The notes under the pieces: model-generated
Told to the model about the DNA's origin: nothing
The model's input: the letters and a program-made list of their open reading frames with translations, nothing else
Database searches by the model: none
From: JARRJY01 sp037388705
GTDB taxonomy: Bacteria; Pseudomonadota; Gammaproteobacteria; UBA6429; Thiohalophilaceae
Length of the DNA stretch: 11,601 nucleotides
NCBI GenBank assembly: GCA_037388705.1
Contig: JARRJY010000064.1
Coordinates: 1-11,601 of the forward strand
Reading direction: 5' to 3'
Part shown: one piece after another, positions 7,318 through 11,601 of the stretch
How the letters are laid out: the number at the start of each line of letters is the position of its first letter
Numbering within the stretch: position 1 is the stretch's first letter
Position numbers and translations under genes: made by a program

Positions 7318-7448
7318 TGTCCGCTTCACTGTAGAACCGCCTTTGGCGTTTCATTCAGCATATCCTGAACCCTTTGGAACCGCTTCGCGTTTCATTAAGG
7401 ACTTCCTGAACATGCTTCGCTTGTTCTGGTATGAGTTGTTAGCGGACA
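7318..7448. repeat. 131-bp inverted-repeat element with internal hairpin array
   Basis: TGTCCGCT (7318-7325) and AGCGGACA (7441-7448) are perfect terminal inverted repeats. A second inner pair is AGAAC (7333-7337) and GTTCT (7423-7427). Inside are three short hairpins with 3-nt loops: CGCC-TTT-GGCG (7338-7348), CGC-TTC-GCG (7381-7389) and GAACATGC-TTC-GCTTGTTC (7408-7426, one mismatch). I found no good ORF. It occupies almost all of the gap between the six-cysteine gene and yeeE. It resembles a small non-autonomous element or structured repeat. I cannot name its family. Confidence 0.65.
7334..7411. repeat. Two tandem ~36-nt direct repeats
   Basis: Unit 1 (7334-7370) and unit 2 (7377-7411) both begin GAACCGC, contain GCGTTTCATT in the middle and end CCTGAAC, with a 43-nt period. 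They differ by two indel positions and a few substitutions. The hairpin near the start of each is kept although its sequence differs (CGCC-TTT-GGCG against CGC-TTC-GCG), which suggests the structure is under selection or is copied as a unit. Confidence 0.75.
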
Positions 7449-7459
7449 TTTAGTAAAGC

Positions 7460-8488
7460 TTATTTTATGTCACATTTCTCCATGCATTTCGTAGTACCAG
7501 CAATACCAGCCATAATTCCTAATACAGCAAGAATAGATTCGGTTGATAAGGTAGAAATACCACTTAGGCCCTGACCGATATTGCAGCCATAAGCCATGAT
7601 GCCACCGATGCCCATCAGCGAGCCGCCAAGCAGGGCATACTTGACCATGCCTGTTTGCGGCGCAGAAATTTTAAATTGCCTACTGACAATGGCGTACAGG
7701 AAAGACATGATGGCCGCACCAATCACAAAGGAAATGGCAAAGGATAACGCAGGTGTTTTTCCTGAAATAATGATGTAACCAAAGCGTGCCAGGGGACCGG
7801 ACATGGTCATGGCCGAGGGCTTGGTGGGAAAAAATTCATCCTGTGCCAGCACGCCGGTGACATACCAGCTGAAAACCACCAGGCTACCGATGATAATGCC
7901 CGAGATTAGCATGGTGCGATCACCATTTTGTTGCCAGAGTTTATATATAAAAAATATAAGCGCAGCTGCAACCACCACCATGGGTAACCACTGTGGTAAT
8001 GACAGGACGGAGGCAACCCCCGCATCAGTAGTTAACGAAACGGATGTTAGGTGTGTCAGTTCAAGGCGCGTTGATTCCAGGAAACCAAACTGCGTTATAG
8101 CTGCGACAATAGCAAACGCTAAGAGGGCAATCAGTGAATGCATACTGCCTTCCATGGAGCGTGCCAGGGTTCGGGCAACACAACCACCTGCAAGGGTAGC
8201 TCCAACACCAAACAAAATGCCACCGACGCTGGCGCCAAACCAGTCAAGCGTACTGTTACGATAGCCTGAATCACCAATTGCAACAATGTCCATCAGTTCG
8301 AGTAACTGGGTGCCGGTAATTGCCACTAGCAAGGCGGTAGCGAAAGCCACGCTTTGTCTTGTGTCTTTGACCAGCATGTAATTACTAATACCCGAGACCA
8401 TACAAAAGCGGTAACGTTGTATGAGAAATCCAAAGACGGCACCTACACCAAGGCCACCACCGACCAGCCACCAGTTTAACTCTTCCAT
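7460..8488 (-). CDS. YeeE/YedE-family sulfur (thiosulfate) permease, TsuA-like
   Basis: An inner-membrane protein of 342 aa with many membrane helices. In the characterised TsuA/YeeE proteins three cysteines along the pore relay thiosulfate. The equivalents here appear to be C29 in YRFCMVSG, C103 in GATLAGGCVARTL and C302 in AYGCNIGQGLSG, the last two inside the family's glycine-rich motifs. This supports uptake of thiosulfate or a related sulfur compound. Both halves are in one chain, unlike the split half-size YeeE/YedE pairs. A C-terminal tail adds two more cysteines, C335 and C339 (KCMEKC). No TusA/YeeD-like partner gene is adjacent. ATG at 8488 is supported by AAAGGTG (8494-8500). The gene starts 68 nt downstream of the barrel-protein stop. 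Confidence 0.9.
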   Translation of the reverse strand: MEELNWWLVGGGLGVGAVFGFLIQRYRFCMVSGISNYMLVKDTRQSVAFATALLVAITGTQLLELMDIVAIGDSGYRNSTLDWFGASVGGILFGVGATLAGGCVARTLARSMEGSMHSLIALLAFAIVAAITQFGFLESTRLELTHLTSVSLTTDAGVASVLSLPQWLPMVVVAAALIFFIYKLWQQNGDRTMLISGIIIGSLVVFSWYVTGVLAQDEFFPTKPSAMTMSGPLARFGYIIISGKTPALSFAISFVIGAAIMSFLYAIVSRQFKISAPQTGMVKYALLGGSLMGIGGIMAYGCNIGQGLSGISTLSTESILAVLGIMAGIAGTTKCMEKCDIK

Positions 8489-8528
8489 TGGAACACCTTT
8501 ATTAAATTATTACTGAAATTATTAAACG

Positions 8529-8556
8529 CTTATAATGCCCTATCTGTTCTGCTAAA
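8529..8556 (-). promoter_or_regulatory. Weak candidate sigma-70 promoter for yeeE
   Basis: On the minus strand TTTAGC (8556-8551) and TATAAG (8534-8529) are separated by 16 nt and lie about 40 nt upstream of the start codon at 8488. Both hexamers match consensus only partly. The 68-nt gap before yeeE and the lack of an obvious terminator leave both a separate promoter and read-through from upstream possible. Confidence 0.25.
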
Positions 8557-9585
8557 TCACCCGTTGAAGACCATTTCCAGGCGAAAGGTAAAAGAGTAGT
8601 CTGCCCGGAAATCATATTCCTTGAGGTAGGTAACCCGGGGAATCAAATCCATGAACAGGTACCCTGCATGCAGGTTCTGGCGATAGTGAGCCAGTATGGA
8701 ATACTGGGTGGTATGTATTGTTGGTTCATCAATACCATCAAACCTGAGCTGGTAAGAGATGGCACGGCGGTCACTTAAGGTATGGGTTAGCGAGAATATT
8801 TGTCTTAGTGCGAACGCTTCAGTTTCTGCACGCCAGTTGGCACCTGTTGTTGATCGAAACAGCAAGCTGTCAAGAACCTTCTTGTTGAATTCACCAGAAG
8901 TATCAGATTCCCAGCCAGTTGAATTAAACCAGTAAAGCGCTTCTTTAAACTGAAATGAACCGCTGCCCAGTGCAGCCTCACGGGTAATACGAAAGCGTGT
9001 ATAGTAATCTATTGGTGTGCGCAGTTTCACTCCGCCAGAAGTCTTGAATTGCCATGATGTTTCATCACCCGTTGTCCTCTGCACCCCGGCAAAATATTCT
9101 TTTTCACGAACAGCGTCCTGCGGCGTTTGTTCAAGTGCTTTTTCAATTTCCTCTTCTTCTTCGCCGGGATTGCTCTCAACGAGCAGACTAATTTTTTTCT
9201 CTGTTACCGGGAGTTTTAGTTTAATCTTGATGTCACTGTAATATCCCTGGTTACCGCTTTCATTGTAGACCGCTTCACCAGTCAACCTAATGTAACTTCC
9301 AGAACTTTCATAAAAGACTTTTTCGTCAGCGAAAAATTCATCGGTGCCCATAACGAAATTTTTAAAACCCTCAGAGACAGTCTTTTGGGGCCAGTCAAGG
9401 AAGGAGAAGAAGCTGTCTTGCTTATCATCTGCCTCGATATCCTGTTCATTGAGATCAGGAAAAAGTGGTAATTCAGGTTCTGTTTGTTGTTCAGGTTCGG
9501 TTTGAGGGAAAGCAGGCAGTGAGAAACAATACACCAGTAAAAATGCATATAGTGAAAAGTGATGTTGTTTTATTTTTCTACCCAA
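8557..9585 (-). CDS. Predicted outer-membrane beta-barrel protein, function unknown
   Basis: 342 aa. A basic N-terminus and hydrophobic stretch (residues 1 to about 26, YAFLLVYCFSLPA) form a signal peptide. An acidic, Pro/Gln-rich segment with a repeated QTEPE motif follows (about 28-55), then a run of five glutamates at 142-146. From about residue 95 to the end there are many alternating, aromatic-rich strands such as SYIRLTGEAVYN, YYTRFRITREA, ISYQLRFDGID and YSFTFRLEMVFNG, with the last strand close to the C-terminus as in outer-membrane barrels. The start is TTG at 9585, supported by TAAGG seven nt upstream; no ATG occurs until well inside the protein. Its start overlaps the end of the DUF4197 gene by 8 nt, so the two are probably translated together. 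I cannot assign a family or substrate. Confidence 0.75.
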   Translation of the reverse strand: MGRKIKQHHFSLYAFLLVYCFSLPAFPQTEPEQQTEPELPLFPDLNEQDIEADDKQDSFFSFLDWPQKTVSEGFKNFVMGTDEFFADEKVFYESSGSYIRLTGEAVYNESGNQGYYSDIKIKLKLPVTEKKISLLVESNPGEEEEEIEKALEQTPQDAVREKEYFAGVQRTTGDETSWQFKTSGGVKLRTPIDYYTRFRITREAALGSGSFQFKEALYWFNSTGWESDTSGEFNKKVLDSLLFRSTTGANWRAETEAFALRQIFSLTHTLSDRRAISYQLRFDGIDEPTIHTTQYSILAHYRQNLHAGYLFMDLIPRVTYLKEYDFRADYSFTFRLEMVFNG

Positions 9586-10288
9586 AAACCTGCCTTAGTA
9601 GCTCGGTCGTGCGTTTCGTCGGATCTTTGCGGATAGCCGCTTCTTCTTTTGCCAGGTAATAAAAAATAGCATCAAGTGTTTTGTCGATGGTGTAGTTTGT
9701 CAGGTCTGCCCTGACGTCCGGCATGAAAGGAATAGTTTCATACTTACTGATGGCGCGTTCATAACTTTGTATGGCGCCCACCTCGGCCAGTACACTGTTG
9801 ATAACCGGGAACATGTCTTGTCTTAATGGTGGAGTCATTTTTTTCTGAAAGTAGCGTGTTGCTGCATCATCCGGACCATTATAAATTGTCTTTACATCCT
9901 GCCAGGTTAGTTGTTTGATAGCAGAGTAAAATAATGCCTTGGCACGCGGTGTTGCTTTTTCTGCGGCGCGATTGAGTTTTAGTTCCAGGTCATCCAGGTA
10001 ATGGCCATAGCCGATCTTGCCCAGCGCACTTTGTACCTTGCCAAGGTTTTTTGGTAAATTTATATGCGCGATGCGATCCTTGTTGAACCCATTTTGCCTG
10101 CCCAGATTTCCAACAACCGTGGTTGAACCAACTCTCAGGGCCTCTTTGAGACCAGCTGCAATCTGGCTGTTACTGAGTCCACTGTTATTATCGATGCGCT
10201 TCACCAGTTTATCCAGATCAGCACAACTGCTGGTTAAAGTAATAACGACAAGGAGGAATGAAGATTGTAATAAAGATTTACACAACAT
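9578..10288 (-). CDS. DUF4197-family putative lipoprotein
   Basis: The product is 236 aa from ATG at 10288 (MLCKSLLQSSFLLVVITLTSSC). A TTG at 10315 in the same frame would begin inside mutM and is less likely. The N-terminal hydrophobic stretch ends at Cys22 in LTSSC, a passable lipobox, so a lipoprotein or at least an exported protein is expected. The rest is helical and carries stretches I associate with DUF4197: GLSNSQIAAGLKEALRVGSTTVV near residue 45, then GYGHYLDDLELKLNRAAEKATPRAKALF and a C-terminal YTIDKTLDAIFYYLAKEEAAIRKDP. The function of the family is not known. It is 14 nt downstream of mutM and overlaps the barrel-protein gene by 8 nt, placing two envelope proteins in one leftward unit with a DNA-repair gene. 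Confidence 0.88.
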   Translation of the reverse strand: MLCKSLLQSSFLLVVITLTSSCADLDKLVKRIDNNSGLSNSQIAAGLKEALRVGSTTVVGNLGRQNGFNKDRIAHINLPKNLGKVQSALGKIGYGHYLDDLELKLNRAAEKATPRAKALFYSAIKQLTWQDVKTIYNGPDDAATRYFQKKMTPPLRQDMFPVINSVLAEVGAIQSYERAISKYETIPFMPDVRADLTNYTIDKTLDAIFYYLAKEEAAIRKDPTKRTTELLRQVFG

Positions 10289-10302
10289 AGTTATATTCCG
10301 GG

Positions 10303-11115
10303 TTAACGCTGGCAATGACTACAATAATAACTTGAGCGCTGGCCTTGTACCAGTTGTTTAACGGCGTGACCGCACTTAATACAGGGTTCACCTGTACGCC
10401 CATAGACGGCCAGTTTTTGTCTAAAATAACCTGGTTGTCCCTCACTATCCGTAAAATCCTGCAAGGTTGTTCCGCCTTGTTTTATTGCTGCTCGGAGCAC
10501 CTTTTTAATGGCTTTGGCCAGTTCCTGGTAACGTGCTTTACTGACTTTTCCTGCCGGTCGGTTGGGATGTATACCCGCATAGAACAGCGATTCACTGGCA
10601 TAAATATTACCGACACCCACAACGGTTTTACTATCCATTATAAATTGCTTGATTGATACTTTGCGGTGACGAGAGCGTTGATAAAGGTATTCTCCATTGA
10701 ACCCTTTTTCCAGAGGTTCCGGGCCGAGACTTTTAAGCAGTTTATGTTGCAGGGGATCATCTTTGGTAAACAATATTGCACCGAAGCGCCGTGGGTCACG
10801 AAAACGGATGCAGTACCTGCCCAAAACAAAATCAACATGATCATGTTTTTCTGGGGGTTCGCTACATTTTACACGGCGCAAGCTGCCTGACATACCCAGG
10901 TGAATGATCAGCGTGCCGGTTCTGATGCTTACCAGGATATATTTACCACGGCGACTGATGTTGTTTACCCGTTGTCCTGCGATTTCTGTTTCAAGGTTGG
11001 CAGGTATAGGCCAACGTAAACCGTGATGCCGGATTGCAACAGACTTAATAGTACGGTTCAGCAGGTATGGTTCTATACCACGACGCGTGGTTTCAACTTC
11101 AGGTAACTCGGGCAT
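10303..11115 (-). CDS. mutM: Formamidopyrimidine-DNA glycosylase / AP lyase (Fpg)
   Basis: MutM removes 8-oxoguanine and formamidopyrimidines from DNA and then nicks the abasic site by beta/delta elimination. The 270-aa product has the full catalytic set. N-terminal MPELPEVET exposes the nucleophile Pro2 and Glu3 after Met removal. K58 lies in RRGKY, VGVGNIYASE is the helix-two-turns-helix DNA contact, and a C-terminal zinc finger C245-x2-C248-x16-C265-x2-C268 includes R260. ATG at 11115 is fixed by the required Pro-Glu N-terminus. GAG lies about 6 nt upstream. It starts 2 nt after the stop of the DUF4340-like gene and is followed after 14 nt by the DUF4197 gene, so all are likely co-transcribed. 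Confidence 0.97.
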   Translation of the reverse strand: MPELPEVETTRRGIEPYLLNRTIKSVAIRHHGLRWPIPANLETEIAGQRVNNISRRGKYILVSIRTGTLIIHLGMSGSLRRVKCSEPPEKHDHVDFVLGRYCIRFRDPRRFGAILFTKDDPLQHKLLKSLGPEPLEKGFNGEYLYQRSRHRKVSIKQFIMDSKTVVGVGNIYASESLFYAGIHPNRPAGKVSKARYQELAKAIKKVLRAAIKQGGTTLQDFTDSEGQPGYFRQKLAVYGRTGEPCIKCGHAVKQLVQGQRSSYYCSHCQR

Positions 11116-11117
11116 GG

Positions 11118-11601
11118 TTACTCTGGTTGATTGTCAGGCGGGTTATTCACTATCAGCCTGGTGAGTCCATTAAAATTATCCTCGCTAATATTGTAAGCCA
11201 GACCAATGTCGTTTCGTACCAGGGCAATACCGGTATCATTTTTTACAATGGTAAAATTGACCGGCGGTTTATCTTTTATATATACAGTGATGTTCTTTCC
11301 GGTCCTTATTTTATCTGCTTTTGCTATTTCAATTGCCTGGGTGTTTCGCCAGTGATTAATCAGTTCGGTAACCGCGTCGGCGGAAAAGTTTTCAGGTTGC
11401 GGATTTACCTGCCATTTGCCTTCTGTAAGTTCTGCAGTAAATTCAGGGAGTTCCAGTTTTGTTATGGCACTGTCTTTTGCCAGTAACCCATGATCAATAA
11501 AAGTACTGACTTTTGAAGCTACCTGGTAATAAAAACTATCTGTAATGGTATGCAAGGTATTGTTTATTTGCACATAGCGACGTTGCTGTAGCGGTTCATT
11601 G
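11118..11601 (-). CDS. DUF4340-like protein, C-terminal part (5' end outside window)
   Basis: The frame stays open to the window edge: before the GTG at 11573 it continues back through NEPLQQRRYV, so that GTG is probably internal. At least 160 residues are visible. The pattern RRYVQINNTLHTITDSFYYQVASKVSTFIDHGLLAKDSAITKLELP matches what I recall of DUF4340 proteins: a short repeated beta unit of the form variable, display, then F-x-D-x-x-L followed by a strand. The later part has two more such units (KWQVNPQPENFSADAV, NFTIVKNDTGIALVRNDIGLAYNIS). DUF4340 proteins are often exported or membrane-anchored and linked to gliding or ABC-type systems, but here the N-terminus is not visible. The family call is moderate and no function is inferred. 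The stop TAA is 2 nt from the mutM start. Confidence 0.7.
   Translation of the reverse strand, partial: NEPLQQRRYVQINNTLHTITDSFYYQVASKVSTFIDHGLLAKDSAITKLELPEFTAELTEGKWQVNPQPENFSADAVTELINHWRNTQAIEIAKADKIRTGKNITVYIKDKPPVNFTIVKNDTGIALVRNDIGLAYNISEDNFNGLTRLIVNNPPDNQPE

Larger units (their letters stand above)
6442..7452. mobile_element. Putative repeat-bounded AT-rich cassette between ygiQ and yeeE (no transposase)
   Basis: The left end TGAATGTCAGCTAAC (6442-6456) and the reverse complement of the right end, TAAATGTCCGCTAAC (7438-7452), match at 13 of 15 positions, so the insert has imperfect terminal inverted repeats. It fills nearly the whole space between the ygiQ stop and the convergent yeeE stop. 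Four lines of its gene that I counted by hand average about 33% GC, against 43-55% in sampled neighbours. It holds one leftward gene and three repeat structures sharing the TGTCCGCT arm. No recombinase is encoded and I see no clear target-site duplication. A MITE-like or repeat-captured passenger is the favoured reading. Independent insertion of several dispersed repeats beside a foreign gene is the main alternative. Confidence 0.4.

Noticed and set aside
6442..7452. Integron gene cassette with attC sites
   Set aside because: GTTAG/CTAAC cores occur at the ends, but a proper attC needs paired RYYYAAC and GTTRRRY boxes in one folded site, which I do not see, and no integrase is present.
7803..8264. 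A 153-codon open frame on the plus strand
   Set aside because: It lies wholly within yeeE on the opposite strand, and its translation has no domain, signal or membrane pattern. It is a shadow of the real gene.
11067..11486. A 139-codon open frame on the plus strand
   Set aside because: It is antisense to the mutM start and the DUF4340-like gene, with aromatic-rich sequence typical of reverse-frame reading.

Overview
The window reads as a chromosomal segment of a gammaproteobacterium. The evidence is the housekeeping neighbourhood: an rsmD-like tail, coaD, an Alvin/YfhL-type ferredoxin and ggt on the plus strand, with mutM and a DUF4197 gene facing them. From memory, coaD, this ferredoxin, ggt and mutM also lie close together in Pseudomonas. 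Sequence alone does not fix the genus. Most genes have mid-range GC, roughly 43-55% in the lines I counted by hand. One insert is clearly different, at about 33%.

Layout. At the left edge (2-58, +) is the last part of a gene that looks like rsmD. It converges on a membrane-anchored ankyrin-repeat gene (63-866, -). A 135-bp AT-rich gap (867-1001) then separates that gene from a rightward run: coaD with a TTG start (1002-1487), ferredoxin yfhL (1550-1801), a clear intrinsic terminator (1812-1834), gamma-glutamyltransferase (1851-3518), a TauE/SafE permease (3539-4300) and the radical SAM protein YgiQ (4303-6444). The last three genes are tightly packed.

From 6442 to 7452 there is an AT-rich insert between the 3' ends of ygiQ and the convergent yeeE. 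It carries one leftward gene for an exported, six-cysteine protein that I do not recognise. It also holds two related 34-nt imperfect palindromes, a 131-bp inverted-repeat element containing tandem hairpin units, and imperfect 15-nt terminal inverted repeats at its two ends. This is the most unusual part of the window and looks like a small mobile or repeat-associated cassette without a transposase.

Everything to the right is leftward. A YeeE/YedE (TsuA-like) thiosulfate or sulfur permease (7460-8488) follows a gene for a predicted outer-membrane beta-barrel protein (8557-9585). That gene overlaps a DUF4197 putative lipoprotein gene (9578-10288), which lies 14 nt downstream of mutM (10303-11115). 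mutM in turn lies 2 nt downstream of a DUF4340-like gene that runs off the right edge (11118-11601). The order of transcription is DUF4340, mutM, DUF4197, barrel protein, then yeeE, probably with its own promoter.

Functional themes are housekeeping (coenzyme A synthesis, oxidised-base repair, rRNA methylation) plus three genes that could touch sulfur metabolism: extracellular glutathione breakdown, TauE/SafE export and YeeE uptake. The sulfur link is inference from gene content only. No rRNA, tRNA, CRISPR array, transposase or integrase was seen.
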